The position numbers and the translations under genes were made by a program. From assembly GCA_021737945.1 (NCBI GenBank), contig JAIPCX010000001.1, forward strand, positions 62,001 to 126,000: DNA of 64,000 bases, read 5' to 3'. The number at the start of each line of letters is the position of its first letter. Position 1 is the first letter of the stretch. This stretch comes from Polynucleobacter sp. Its GTDB lineage: Bacteria > Pseudomonadota > Gammaproteobacteria > Burkholderiales > Burkholderiaceae_D. Shown piece after piece: positions 48,561 to 56,884 of this stretch. The notes under the pieces are model-generated. The model did no database searches, was not told the origin of the DNA, and worked only from the letters and a program-made list of their open reading frames with translations.

Positions 48561-49187
48561 ATGTCTTCCAACTATTTTGATTTTCAGGATGCCGACCCCC
48601 AACAGTCTGGCTTCGATTTGATCCCGAAGGGCGTCATCGCGCCCATGCGCATGACCGTGAAACCGGGCGGCTATGACGACCCGAGCCAGGGCTGGACGGG
48701 TGGTTACGCCACCCAGTCGTTCGATACCGGCGCGGTCTTCCTTTCTGCCGAGTTTGTGATCACCGGCGGTGAGTACGCGAAGCGCAAATTGTGGTCGAAC
48801 ATCGGACTGTCCTCGCCCAAGGGGCCGACCTGGGGGCAGATGGGGCGCAGCTTCATCCGCGCCGCGCTCAACAGCGCCCGCAATGTCCATCCGCAGGACA
48901 ACAGCCCCCAGGCTACCGCCGCTCGCCGCATCCAGGGCTTCCACGAGCTGGATGGCCTGGAGTTCCTGGCCCGCGTGGATATCGAAAAGGACAGTAAGGG
49001 CCAAGACCGCAACGTGGTCAAGGTCGCGGTCGAACCCGATCACCCCGACTACGCCAAGTTGATGGGTGTGCCGCCCAAGGCGGCGGGCGGCGGCACGTCC
49101 GGCGCTCCGGCGCAGGCAGCACCTGCGTATCAGGCCCCGGCCCCGCAACGCGCACCAGTGACGGGCAAACCGTCGTGGGCGCAGTGA
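48561..49187 (+). CDS. Probable phage ssDNA-binding protein
   Basis: 208 residues, 5 bases after the Sak4-like gene, with AGGAG upstream. A central OB-fold-like strand-rich part (SAEFVITGGEYAKRKLWSNIGL; FHELDGLEFLARVDIEKDSKGQDRNVVKVAVEP) is followed by an Ala/Pro/Gly-rich flexible tail (about residues 170-208), the layout of phage single-strand binding proteins. Assignment rests on context and layout, not on a recognised motif. Confidence 0.6.
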   Translation: MSSNYFDFQDADPQQSGFDLIPKGVIAPMRMTVKPGGYDDPSQGWTGGYATQSFDTGAVFLSAEFVITGGEYAKRKLWSNIGLSSPKGPTWGQMGRSFIRAALNSARNVHPQDNSPQATAARRIQGFHELDGLEFLARVDIEKDSKGQDRNVVKVAVEPDHPDYAKLMGVPPKAAGGGTSGAPAQAAPAYQAPAPQRAPVTGKPSWAQ

Positions 49188-49198
49188 GGGAGGTCGCC

Positions 49199-50053
49199 AT
49201 GAACACCCCCATCCTCACTGCCAGCCACTACGGCGTCGTGCATTTCGGCGATCTCGACTGCGAAGCGGTCGTGCTCACCACCGGCGAGCGCGGCTACGTC
49301 CGAAAGGAACTGGCCAAGCTGCTCGGTTTTCACGAAAACAACACGGGTCACCGTTTTCGGCAAATTCTGGCTGATTACGCGCCTAACTCGTTGTCAGAGC
49401 TGGATAAATTTGACTCACCGATTTTCCTTCCGAACGGTCGCCGGGCCCAGTTTTTCCCTGCAGGCGTCATCACCATGATTGCGTCCGGCGTAATCGACGC
49501 CGCGCTCAGCCGGACACTGCACCGTGCCCGGCAAAAGCTCGTGCCAAACTGCATGAAGATCATGCGGGCTCTCGCAACCACAGGCGAGGTCGCGTTGATC
49601 GACGAGGCCACCGGCTACCAGCACCATCGTGCACCGGATGCACTGCAGGAGTTGATCTCCAAGTTGCTGCGCCAGTCCTGCGCATCGTGGGAGCGCCGCT
49701 TCCATCCGGACTACTACCGCGCCATCTATCGGTTGTTCGGCTGGAAGTACCAGGGTCACGAACAGAACCCGCCGCACGTCGTCGGCCAGATCACGCTGCG
49801 TTGGGTCTACGGGCCGGTGTTGCCGGAGGAACTTCTGGGCGAGATCCGCAACCGCAAGGGCATCTCGCAGAAGCACCACCAGTGGCTGTCCGATCAAGGG
49901 CTCGCGCATCTGGAATCGCAGATTCACGCGGTCACGGCGATTGCGCGCAGCTCGATGAGCTACCCCGACTTCAAGCGCCGCTGTGAGGCCGCCTTCGCTG
50001 GCGCTGCCTTGCAGTTGGGCCTGCTGCTCGATGAACTCGAGGAGGAGGTGTGA
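49199..50053 (+). CDS. P63C-domain phage protein
   Basis: 284 residues from ATG 49199 with GGGAGG upstream. The N-terminus has a KilA-N/Bro-like character (ERGYVRKELAKLLGFHENNTGHRFRQIL), and the C-terminal P63C domain is recognisable: RKGISQKHHQWLSDQGLAHLESQIHAVTAIARSSMSYPDFKRRCEAAF. P63C proteins are common in prophages; some act as regulators, but function is not settled. Its stop overlaps the GTG start of the next gene. Confidence 0.85.
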   Translation: MNTPILTASHYGVVHFGDLDCEAVVLTTGERGYVRKELAKLLGFHENNTGHRFRQILADYAPNSLSELDKFDSPIFLPNGRRAQFFPAGVITMIASGVIDAALSRTLHRARQKLVPNCMKIMRALATTGEVALIDEATGYQHHRAPDALQELISKLLRQSCASWERRFHPDYYRAIYRLFGWKYQGHEQNPPHVVGQITLRWVYGPVLPEELLGEIRNRKGISQKHHQWLSDQGLAHLESQIHAVTAIARSSMSYPDFKRRCEAAFAGAALQLGLLLDELEEEV

Positions 50054-50550
50054 AATGCTGGGTCTGCAAACGACAGGCCCGGGGCTACGGCCACACCGAC
50101 AACCGCCACGGTGTGGGCGATCCCCGGCGCTATCCCATCGACTGGGTGTTCTGCTCGCGTCGCTGCCAGGAGGCATTTCACGCGCTGTATGGCAACTGGC
50201 AGCGGGCCAAGGAAGGTCGCATCGACAAGACGGAGGTCGCCATGATCGATCCGTCTGATGTCGAACTGGCCGCCATGCGCCAGTGCCTCAAGGCCTTCGG
50301 CGAGGCAGCGGGCGAGATCGGCTTCACCAAGCCGCTGGGCGAATACTCCGAAGCCGAGGCGCTGCGGGTGATCGAATCAATAGTCACCTGCTGGTCGGAC
50401 GCAATGGTCGCGCACCACGAGACCAGCAAGTTTCCGCCAGTGCGGGGCTTGCCACACACGCCTGATCCGCTGGCACCCGACGCCGCTAATCCGTTCTCGG
50501 ATCTGGAGGACGACCTGCCTTGGGAAGAACCGAAGGGAGGCAAGTCATGA
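50050..50550 (+). CDS. Small phage protein with N-terminal zinc finger
   Basis: 166 residues, GTG start overlapping the previous stop. The N-terminus carries four cysteines in a zinc-finger pattern (MKCWVCKRQARGYGHTDNR, then DWVFCSRRCQEAFH), and the C-terminus a helical region with YSEAEALRVIESIVTCWSDAMVAHHE and an acidic-Pro tail. This resembles the phage DUF6511-type family as I recall it. Its stop overlaps the ATG of the nuclease gene. Confidence 0.7.
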   Translation: MKCWVCKRQARGYGHTDNRHGVGDPRRYPIDWVFCSRRCQEAFHALYGNWQRAKEGRIDKTEVAMIDPSDVELAAMRQCLKAFGEAAGEIGFTKPLGEYSEAEALRVIESIVTCWSDAMVAHHETSKFPPVRGLPHTPDPLAPDAANPFSDLEDDLPWEEPKGGKS

Positions 50551-51281
50551 TGGACTTCAACTCTTCATCGAGCATCGCGGGCCAGGTCACCGCCCTGGTC
50601 GACGCCGGGTTGCAGCAGGCCCGCGAGCGCCAGTCTGAGCGCCAGTACCTCGGGGCTTCGCGCCTCGGGGTGGCCTGCGAGCGTGCGTTGCAATTCGAGT
50701 ACGCCAAGGCACCCATCGACCACGGGCGAGACATCCCCGGTCGGATGCTGCGCATCTTCGAGCGTGGCCACGTCATGGAGGACTGCATGGTCGCGTGGCT
50801 GAGGGACGCAGGTTTCGACCTGCGCACCCGAAAAGCCGACGGTGAGCAGTTCGGTTTCTCGGTAGCCGATGGTCGCCTGCAGGGCCACGTCGACGGCGTC
50901 ATGTTCGCGGGCCCCGAGGGCTTCGCCTATCCCGCGCTCTGGGAATGCAAATGCCTGGGCAACAAATCCTGGAGTGATCTGGAGAAGAAAGGCCTGTCCA
51001 TTTCCAAGCCCGTCTACGCCGCGCAAGTGGCGATTTACCAAGCCTATCTCGAACTGCACGAGCACCCGGCGATCTTCACGGCCATCAACGCCGACACGAT
51101 GGAGATCTACACCGAGCTCGTGCCCTTTGACGCGGCGCTGGCCCAGCGCATGTCGGATCGGGCGGTGAAGGTCATTACGGCGACCGAGGCCGGCGAGCTG
51201 CTGCCGCGTGCCTTCCATGACTCAACCCACTTCGAATGCCGGATGTGCGCGTGGCAAGACCGTTGCTGGAGGATGCAATGA
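50547..51281 (+). CDS. Cas4-like PD-(D/E)XK nuclease with putative iron-sulfur cluster
   Basis: 244 residues from ATG 50547 with GGGAGG upstream. The nuclease core has GHVDGVMF (Asp116) and LWECKCLG (Glu133, Lys135). Four cysteines sit as in Cas4/AddB: one N-terminal (RLGVACERALQFEY, Cys44) and three at the C-terminus (ECRMCAWQDRCW, Cys231, 234 and 240), enough for a 4Fe-4S cluster. Probably a 5' exonuclease for phage recombination with the Sak4-like ATPase. No CRISPR array or cas genes are near. Confidence 0.85.
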   Translation: MMDFNSSSSIAGQVTALVDAGLQQARERQSERQYLGASRLGVACERALQFEYAKAPIDHGRDIPGRMLRIFERGHVMEDCMVAWLRDAGFDLRTRKADGEQFGFSVADGRLQGHVDGVMFAGPEGFAYPALWECKCLGNKSWSDLEKKGLSISKPVYAAQVAIYQAYLELHEHPAIFTAINADTMEIYTELVPFDAALAQRMSDRAVKVITATEAGELLPRAFHDSTHFECRMCAWQDRCWRMQ

Positions 51282-51490
51282 ACCATATCCAATCACAAAC
51301 ACTAGCGGCGGAACCGATGGTGGGGGCACGCCACGCGGCAAGTCTGCTCAACCTTCCGCCGTATTTCTTCACCAAATCTCGGTGCCGCGCGTCGAAGCGT
51401 ATTCCGCACTACCGGGTCGGCCAGATGGTTCGCTTCCGGATGTCGGAGCTCAGGGCATGGGCAGTCACGCAAGGAGGGGCACATGAGTGA
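51278..51490 (+). CDS. Small helix-turn-helix protein
   Basis: 70 residues from ATG 51278, overlapping the nuclease stop (ATGA). [50 protein letters not shown] is an excisionase-type winged helix with the final helix of MerR-like small proteins. It overlaps the next gene by 8 bases. Probable DNA-binding regulator. Confidence 0.75.
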   Translation: MNHIQSQTLAAEPMVGARHAASLLNLPPYFFTKSRCRASKRIPHYRVGQMVRFRMSELRAWAVTQGGAHE

Positions 51491-52079
51491 CTACCGTGTT
51501 CGCGTCACCGTGCGCAATGCCCGTCTGCTGCGTGCCATCGAACGGGCGGGCCACAGGCCGGGCGCTCCGTTCGCAGCCGTTGTCGGCATCAGCTACTACG
51601 GGGCGCTGTTGCCCTACATCAACCTCACGCGTTCGCCGCTCACGCCGGATGGCTTGTTGCGGGAATGCGCGTGGAACCTGTGTGACTTCCTGAACGCATC
51701 CCCATCCGATCTGTGGTCGGATGCTCAGCTCCAGCCGCTGGAAACCAACCACTCCAGCATCGATCTGGATGCTGACAGCGTGCAAGCCTTGGCCTGTGGA
51801 ACGGCATCCGCCGACCCACTGCGGCTGGCCAGCCACGCGCAGGCAGGTCGCATCATTCAGGATGCACTCGATACGCTGACGCCGCGTGAGGCGGACGTGA
51901 TCCGCGAGCGCTTCTTTGTCGGGTCGTCACTCGATGAGGTTGCCGCGAAGATGGAAGTCACGCGCGAGCGCGTTCGCCAGATCGAGGGGAAGGCGCTACG
52001 AAAGTTGCGACACGAATCTCGCATTCCGCACGAACTGGCTGGCATCGCCGATATGATCGGGGGGGCCACCGATGCTTGA
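51483..52079 (+). CDS. Sigma-70 region 4 protein (phage regulator)
   Basis: 198 residues. The C-terminal third is a clean sigma region 4.2 ([47 protein letters not shown], about residues 134-180). The N-terminal 130 residues contain no recognisable region 2, so it is not a complete sigma factor. It might act as an anti-sigma, co-activator or replication regulator. It overlaps the primase-helicase start by 8 bases. Confidence 0.82.
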   Translation: MSDYRVRVTVRNARLLRAIERAGHRPGAPFAAVVGISYYGALLPYINLTRSPLTPDGLLRECAWNLCDFLNASPSDLWSDAQLQPLETNHSSIDLDADSVQALACGTASADPLRLASHAQAGRIIQDALDTLTPREADVIRERFFVGSSLDEVAAKMEVTRERVRQIEGKALRKLRHESRIPHELAGIADMIGGATDA

Positions 52080-54366
52080 CTTCAATGACACTCCAAAACC
52101 AGTCGAGGCCGGACGCATCCTCGATGACAGTGAACGCGAGGCGCTGCGTGCCGGACTGATTGCTGGCCTTTCCTCGGTGCTGGCCACGATGTTCCCAGCT
52201 GGCAAGCGACGCCGGGGGAAGTTCCTGATCGGGGACGTGTTGGGCAGCCCTGGAGACAGCCTTGAGGTGGTGCTGGACGGTGAGAAAGCTGGGTTGTGGA
52301 CGGATCGTGCGACGGGCGATGGCGGCGATATCTTCTCCTTGATCGCTGGGCATTCGGCGCTCGACATCCACACCGACTTCAATCGTGTGCTGGATACGGC
52401 GGCTGATCTGCTCGGTCGCACCCGCGAGATGCCAGTGCGCCGATCCGGCAAGAAAGCCGTGCCCGTCGACGAACTCGGCCCCGCCACCGCGAAGTGGGAC
52501 TATCTCGACGCCCAAGGCCATCTGATTGCCGTCGTCTACCGCTACGACCCGCCTGGGCAGAAGAAGCAGTTCCGGCCATGGGATGCCAAGCGTCGCAAGA
52601 TGGCACCGCCCGACCCGCGCCCGCTCTACAACCAGCCAGGGATGAACAGCGCCGCGCAGGTGGTGCTGGTTGAGGGTGAGAAATGCGCGCAGGCCCTGAT
52701 TGACGCGGGCGTCAATGCCACCACGGCGATGCACGGCGCGAACGCTCCGGTCGAAAAGACTGACTGGTCGCCATTGGCCGGCAAGGCCGTGCTGATCTGG
52801 CCCGACCGCGACAAGCCGGGCTGGGAGTACGCGACGCAGGCGGCACAGGCCATCTTGTCGGCGGGGGCCAAGTCCTGCCACGTCCTCTATCCACCCGAAG
52901 AGGCTGCAGAAGGCTGGGACGTGGCCGATGCCATTGCAGAGGGCTTCGATGTCGCCACCTTCCTCACACACGGGCCGCGCCTGCAGATGCACGACGTGGC
53001 CGATGACGTTGATCCGGTGGTCAGCAGCGACGAATCCGTCTGGGGTACGGAGGACGCGCTAGCGCTGTTCTTCACGCGCCGCTACCACCGCGATTGGCGC
53101 TACGTGTCCGGCTGGGGTAAGTGGCTGGTGTGGGACGGGCAACGCTGGCGCACTGAGGACACGCTGGCGGCCACGGACTTGATTCGCAGCGTCTGCCGCC
53201 AGACGGCAGTGCGTGCCGACAACCCCAAGGTCGCCGCCAAATTGGCCAGTGCAGGAACGGTCGGCGGCGTGGAGCGCCTGGCGCGTGCTGATCGCAGGCA
53301 CGCGGCCACCACCGACGAATGGGATGCAGATCCGTGGCTGCTCAACACGCCGGGCGGTGTGGTCGATCTCAAGACTGGCCGGATGCGCCCGCACGAGCGC
53401 GCCGACCGGATGACCAAGATCACCACAGCCACACCCAGTGGCGACTGCCCGACCTGGAGGCAATTCATCGACGAGGTCACGGGTGGCGACAAGGAGCTGC
53501 AGTCCTACCTGCAACGGATGGTCGGCTATGCGCTGACCGGGTCGACGCAGGAGCACGCGCTGTTCTTCCTTTACGGTACGGGCGCGAACGGCAAGTCGGT
53601 GTTCGTCAACACGCTGGCCACCATCCTGGGTGATTACGCGACCAACGCGCCGATGGACACCTTCATGGAAACGCGCACCGACCGGCACCCGACCGATATG
53701 GCGGGACTGCGCGGCGCGCGCTTCGTGGCGGCCATCGAAACCGAGCAGGGCAAACGTTGGGCCGAGTCCAAGCTCAAGAACCTCACCGGTGGCGACAAGA
53801 TCTCTGCGCGCTTCATGCGCCAGGACTTCTTCGAGTTCTTCCCGCAGTTCAAGTTGTTCGTGGCGGGCAACCACAAGCCCGCCATTCGCAACATCGACGA
53901 GGCGATGAAACGCAGGCTGCACCTGATCCCTTTCACGATCACCGTGCCGCCCGAGCGCCGCGACAAGAACCTGCAACAGAAGCTCTTGGCCGAACGTGAC
54001 GGCATCCTCGGGTGGGCCGTGCAGGGCTGTCTCGACTGGCAGCGCCACGGACGGCTAGCCCCGCCGCATCGCGTGGTGGACGCGACGGAGGAGTATTTCG
54101 AAGCCGAGGACGCCCTGGGTCGCTGGCTCGAGGAGCGCTGCGTGCGCGAGCCCAACGCCAAGTCATTGACCGCCGAGTTGTTCAACGACTGGAAGCAGTG
54201 GGCTGAAGCCTCTGGCGAGTTTGTCGGCGCACAACGCCGCTTTTCCGATCTGCTCATAACACGCGGGTTGGAAAAATGGCGCAACGGGATGGGCGTGCGC
54301 GGGTTTCAGGGCATTGGCCTCAAGCACCCGCCGACCCCTGCCTACACCCCCTACGCGGACAACTGA
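52072..54366 (+). CDS. Phage primase-helicase (P4/D5 type)
   Basis: 764 residues. The N-terminal half contains a TOPRIM-like segment ([17 protein letters not shown] near 200 and [15 protein letters not shown] near 240). A D5-N region follows ([28 protein letters not shown] near 335). The SF3 helicase has Walker [19 protein letters not shown] (about 498-515) and [28 protein letters not shown], then [17 protein letters not shown]. It would prime and unwind the element's DNA for autonomous replication. A perfect 16-bp inverted repeat lies 20 bases after the stop. Confidence 0.92.
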   Translation: MLDFNDTPKPVEAGRILDDSEREALRAGLIAGLSSVLATMFPAGKRRRGKFLIGDVLGSPGDSLEVVLDGEKAGLWTDRATGDGGDIFSLIAGHSALDIHTDFNRVLDTAADLLGRTREMPVRRSGKKAVPVDELGPATAKWDYLDAQGHLIAVVYRYDPPGQKKQFRPWDAKRRKMAPPDPRPLYNQPGMNSAAQVVLVEGEKCAQALIDAGVNATTAMHGANAPVEKTDWSPLAGKAVLIWPDRDKPGWEYATQAAQAILSAGAKSCHVLYPPEEAAEGWDVADAIAEGFDVATFLTHGPRLQMHDVADDVDPVVSSDESVWGTEDALALFFTRRYHRDWRYVSGWGKWLVWDGQRWRTEDTLAATDLIRSVCRQTAVRADNPKVAAKLASAGTVGGVERLARADRRHAATTDEWDADPWLLNTPGGVVDLKTGRMRPHERADRMTKITTATPSGDCPTWRQFIDEVTGGDKELQSYLQRMVGYALTGSTQEHALFFLYGTGANGKSVFVNTLATILGDYATNAPMDTFMETRTDRHPTDMAGLRGARFVAAIETEQGKRWAESKLKNLTGGDKISARFMRQDFFEFFPQFKLFVAGNHKPAIRNIDEAMKRRLHLIPFTITVPPERRDKNLQQKLLAERDGILGWAVQGCLDWQRHGRLAPPHRVVDATEEYFEAEDALGRWLEERCVREPNAKSLTAELFNDWKQWAEASGEFVGAQRRFSDLLITRGLEKWRNGMGVRGFQGIGLKHPPTPAYTPYADN

Positions 54367-54385
54367 CCCCTATGAAAACCACGTG

Positions 54386-54483
54386 GTCTGACGCAGCTGA
54401 CGCAGTTTGTCGTAACCCCTACGCGTGCGCGTGTGCGCGCGCCTCACGGAGGGTATCGATAAGCCGTGTCAGCTGCGTCAGAC
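54386..54483 (+). repeat. Long inverted repeat flanking an alternating GC tract (candidate origin)
   Basis: GTCTGACGCAGCTGAC at 54386-54401 is perfectly repeated in inverse at 54468-54483, 66 bases apart. The interval holds a run of alternating purine-pyrimidine, CGCGTGCGCGTGTGCGCGCG, at about 54422-54441. It sits between the primase-helicase and the RuvC-like gene, a reasonable place for a replication origin or a strong regulatory hairpin. Confidence 0.65.
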
Positions 54484-54506
54484 CCGATCAAACAAGGACT
54501 GACAAC

Positions 54507-54980
54507 ATGAACACAACGACCCTCCTCGCCCTCGACCTGGGCACCACAACCGGCTGGGCATTGGCCTGCCGCGACGGCAGCATCAGCAGTGGCAGCCAAT
54601 CCTTCAAACCCCAGCGATTCGAAGGCGGCGGTATGCGCTTCCTTCGGTTCAAGCGCTGGCTCACCGACATCAAGCAGTGCAACGACGACATCGACCAGGT
54701 GGTGTTCGAAGAAGTCCGCCGCCACGTCGGTGTCGACGCCGCTCATGCCTATGGTGGCTTCATGGGCCAGCTGACCGCCTGGTGTGAACACCACCAGATC
54801 CCGTACCAGGGCGTGCCTGTGGGCACGATCAAGAAGCACGCAACCGGCAAGGGCAATGCCAGCAAGGCCGAGATGGTGGCAGCCGTTCGTGCCCGTGGCC
54901 ACCACCCGGCTGATGACAACGAGGCTGACGCCATCGCCTTGCTGTACCTGGCGATCGAAATGGCAACAGAGGGGGTGTGA
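54507..54980 (+). CDS. RuvC-like Holliday-junction resolvase (phage)
   Basis: 157 residues from ATG 54507 (MNTTTLLALDLGTTTGWALAC). Longer in-frame starts would cross the inverted repeat and are rejected. The RNase-H-like acidic residues are visible: ALDLGTTTG (Asp), QVVFEEVRRH (Glu), and the pair in DDNEADAIALLY near the C-terminus. Resolves branched DNA before packaging. It follows the primase-helicase in the replication block. Confidence 0.85.
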   Translation: MNTTTLLALDLGTTTGWALACRDGSISSGSQSFKPQRFEGGGMRFLRFKRWLTDIKQCNDDIDQVVFEEVRRHVGVDAAHAYGGFMGQLTAWCEHHQIPYQGVPVGTIKKHATGKGNASKAEMVAAVRARGHHPADDNEADAIALLYLAIEMATEGV

Positions 54981-54981
54981 C

Positions 54982-55191
54982 ATGAAAGTGCCGCAATACC
55001 GCTATCGCTGCCCTCTGGGCAACCTCCAGCCCACAACGACCGACCTTGACGCTGTCAAACGCGAGGGTTGGCGCAATGACCACATTCTGGTGGTCTCGGA
55101 AGAAGACGAACGACTGGACTGGATCGAGAAGCAGTTCGTGCGCAGGCTGGGTGAACGCCTCTACGGTGATGGAGGCAAGTGCCATGGTTGA
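54982..55191 (+). CDS. Small phage protein
   Basis: 69 residues from ATG 54982, 1 base after the resolvase stop. MKVPQYRYRCPLGNLQPTTTDLDAVKREGWRNDHILVVSEEDERLDWIEKQFVRRLGERLYG has no recognised motif, but its spacing and its overlap with the next start support coding. Function unknown. Confidence 0.6.
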   Translation: MKVPQYRYRCPLGNLQPTTTDLDAVKREGWRNDHILVVSEEDERLDWIEKQFVRRLGERLYGDGGKCHG

Positions 55192-55573
55192 ACTCATGAA
55201 CCAATGGACGGCTGATGCCGTGGCGGCACGGTTCGCCGAGGCAGCCGAGACTGCGCACAAATTGCCAAGGGTGGGCCCCGGTGGCTACTTCAATCCCTGG
55301 ATGACCTTGGCGATGCAAGTACCCGAACGCTATCCCGACCCCGAACGGGTGTACCGGTCCATGCCACCCAGCCCGCAGGCCGTAGAGCGGATGCTCGAGA
55401 CCATGCGGTGGGTGCAATGGCTGGAAGTGGAGCAGCGGCATCTGGTGTGGATGCGCGCCAACCGCTACGAGTGGCAGCAGATCGGCAGGCGTTTTGCCTG
55501 TGACCGGAACACCGCCTCGCGGCGCTGGCACCGGGTGATGGAGTTGGTGGCGTACAGGCTCAACTCTGGTTGA
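55184..55573 (+). CDS. DUF6362-like phage protein with helix-turn-helix
   Basis: 129 residues. The N-terminus TADAVAARFAEAAETAHKLPRVGPGGYFNPWMTLA and the C-terminal HTH VEQRHLVWMRANRYEWQQIGRRFACDRNTASRRWHRVMELVAYRLN resemble a phage family I recall as DUF6362. It overlaps the preceding gene by 8 bases. Such proteins often end the early operon; here the moron-like region follows. Confidence 0.75.
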   Translation: MVELMNQWTADAVAARFAEAAETAHKLPRVGPGGYFNPWMTLAMQVPERYPDPERVYRSMPPSPQAVERMLETMRWVQWLEVEQRHLVWMRANRYEWQQIGRRFACDRNTASRRWHRVMELVAYRLNSG

Positions 55574-55817
55574 TCGTGCAGCTGTTGATGCTGGCAAGAT
55601 TTCCTACTGCAATGCCCATGATCAAACCTCTTACCAGCGTCACCGCAGGGTGTTCTGATGTCTTTGGGTGTGTGCGAGCATCAATAAGCTGCAACGCGCA
55701 CCCATGGGCGGTTTTTGGGCGTGCAGCATGAAGGCCGATTTGAGGGTAGAGTTTCAGCTACGGTCAGAACAGTGGTGTGCAAAACGGACGTGGTCGGAAT
55801 AGACCGGAAAGCGACCT

Positions 55818-55847
55818 TGAACCCGATCTGAAATTTGGTGTATAGTT
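55818..55847 (+). promoter_or_regulatory. Sigma-70 promoter of the NYN gene
   Basis: TTGAAC (55818-55823) and TATAGT (55842-55847) with an 18-base spacer. It lies in an otherwise co-directional phage operon, indicating that the next gene has its own transcription. Confidence 0.6.
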
Positions 55848-55902
55848 CCTCCACGACTCACCCTTTGACCGCCTGGTTTGGCTAGGTGCTCTTAGGGCGA
55901 CA

Positions 55903-55922
55903 GGCCGCCTCCGGGCGGCTTT
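55903..55922 (+). terminator. GC-rich hairpin between promoter and NYN gene
   Basis: GCCGCC/GGCGGC with a 4-base loop, followed by only three T. It could be a leader attenuator or end a short transcript of about 70 bases begun at the promoter just upstream. It is weak as a terminator. Confidence 0.4.
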
Positions 55923-55943
55923 GTCACTTCTGGAGATGGATTT

Positions 55944-56600
55944 TTGCGGACGGTTGTCTACGTTGATGGCTACAACCTCTACTACGGGTTGTTGAGAAAG
56001 ACCACGCTTAAGTGGCTGGATCTGTTCGCCCTGTTCCGTGACCATGTGCTCGATCCTGAAGCTGATCTCATCCAGGTGCGCTACTACACGGCGCCTGTTC
56101 TGGGTCGAATGTGCGATAGCCCAGAGTCCCCGCAACGTCAGCGGCGTTATCTGCAGGCGCTGCGCAAAATGTATCCCGAGAAGATTGCCATCATTGAAGG
56201 CAAGATCCTTGCGACAACGCCGTTTCAACGACTGGTAAAACCGATCGCCGAAGCCCCGGATCTGCAGATGGTGCAGGTCTACGATTTCAACGAAAAGAAA
56301 ACCGACGTCAATCTCGCAGCAGACTTGATCGCTGGCGCGTGGACTGGAGCTTATAACCAGGCCGTCGTCTGCAGCAATGACACTGACCTGGAAGCCGCGC
56401 TGGCGACTGTTCGACAGCATCACCCCGGCATCCGACTGGGTGTAGTTGCCCCGATATCAGGCGACGATCATCGCAGGATATCGACGGACCTATCGAGACA
56501 TGCTCACTGGTCGAAGCCGCTAAGCCCGGTGCATTTGAAAAACGCTCAGTTGCCCGAACGCATTCCGCATTCGGCACTGCACAAGCCTGACACTTGGTGA
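55944..56600 (+). CDS. NYN/PIN-like ribonuclease-domain protein (moron-like cargo)
   Basis: 218 residues from a TTG start with GGAG 8 bases upstream. The NYN fold signatures are TVVYVDGYNLYYGLL (Asp of the active site, about residues 3-17), EKKTDVNLAADLIAGAW near 116, and QAVVCSNDTDLEAALATVRQ near 139-158 with the C-terminal acidic pair. NYN proteins are metal-dependent RNases of the PIN superfamily. It has its own promoter and is followed by a terminator, so it looks like an inserted cargo gene that may affect the host or competing phages. The target is unknown. Confidence 0.85.
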   Translation: MRTVVYVDGYNLYYGLLRKTTLKWLDLFALFRDHVLDPEADLIQVRYYTAPVLGRMCDSPESPQRQRRYLQALRKMYPEKIAIIEGKILATTPFQRLVKPIAEAPDLQMVQVYDFNEKKTDVNLAADLIAGAWTGAYNQAVVCSNDTDLEAALATVRQHHPGIRLGVVAPISGDDHRRISTDLSRHAHWSKPLSPVHLKNAQLPERIPHSALHKPDTW

Positions 56601-56771
56601 TCCAAATACGCGAGGTGCCGTTGTTAGCTTTGACGGACGTGAGCATGTGGCTTTGCCAAGCATTCTGACGTATCTGACACATCCGACACAGATTCGATGG
56701 GTCCTTCCGGTCGCCTCCGCTATGCGGGGGGCAACAGCGCGAGATTTCGATAGCGTCTGCCCTTAAAAACA

Positions 56772-56827
56772 GGTTACCACCCAGCCAGGTTACCGGCCTG
56801 TGGTTACCACCACCCCAGACAGTTACC
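56772..56827 (+). repeat. Four iterated RGTTACC motifs
   Basis: GGTTACC at 56772, 56788 and 56802 and AGTTACC at 56821, three of them extended to TTACCAC. Spacing is 16, 14 and 19 bases. They lie in the 284-base gap before the first methyltransferase gene and may be binding sites for a regulator. Confidence 0.5.
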
Positions 56828-56844
56828 ACCCCCTGAATATTTCC

Positions 56845-56878
56845 AACCCGCCCGGCGGCAACGCTCGGCGGGTTTTTC
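56845..56878 (+). terminator. Intrinsic terminator upstream of the first methyltransferase
   Basis: AACCCGCC/GGCGGGTT, an 8-bp stem, ends in five T only 7 bases before the ATG at 56885. It closes the NYN unit. The methyltransferase then has no visible ribosome-binding site between this hairpin and its start. Confidence 0.8.
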
Positions 56879-56884
56879 AATTCC

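Larger units (their letters stand above)
55574..55943. other. Intergenic region with promoter and hairpin before the NYN gene
   Basis: 370 bases. The left part (55,574-55,800) contains no ORF I support. The right part holds a sigma-70-like promoter (55818-55847) and a GC-rich hairpin (55903-55922), then the NYN gene with a TTG start. Confidence 0.6.

Noticed and set aside
50547-51281. CRISPR-Cas component (Cas4)
   Set aside because: No CRISPR repeats, cas1 or cas2 were seen in the window; the context is phage recombination.
51958-52992. 344-residue minus-strand open frame
   Set aside because: Opposite the sigma-like and primase-helicase genes; no ribosome-binding site or motif.
53059-54048. 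329-residue minus-strand open frame
   Set aside because: Opposite the helicase domain with its clear Walker motifs.
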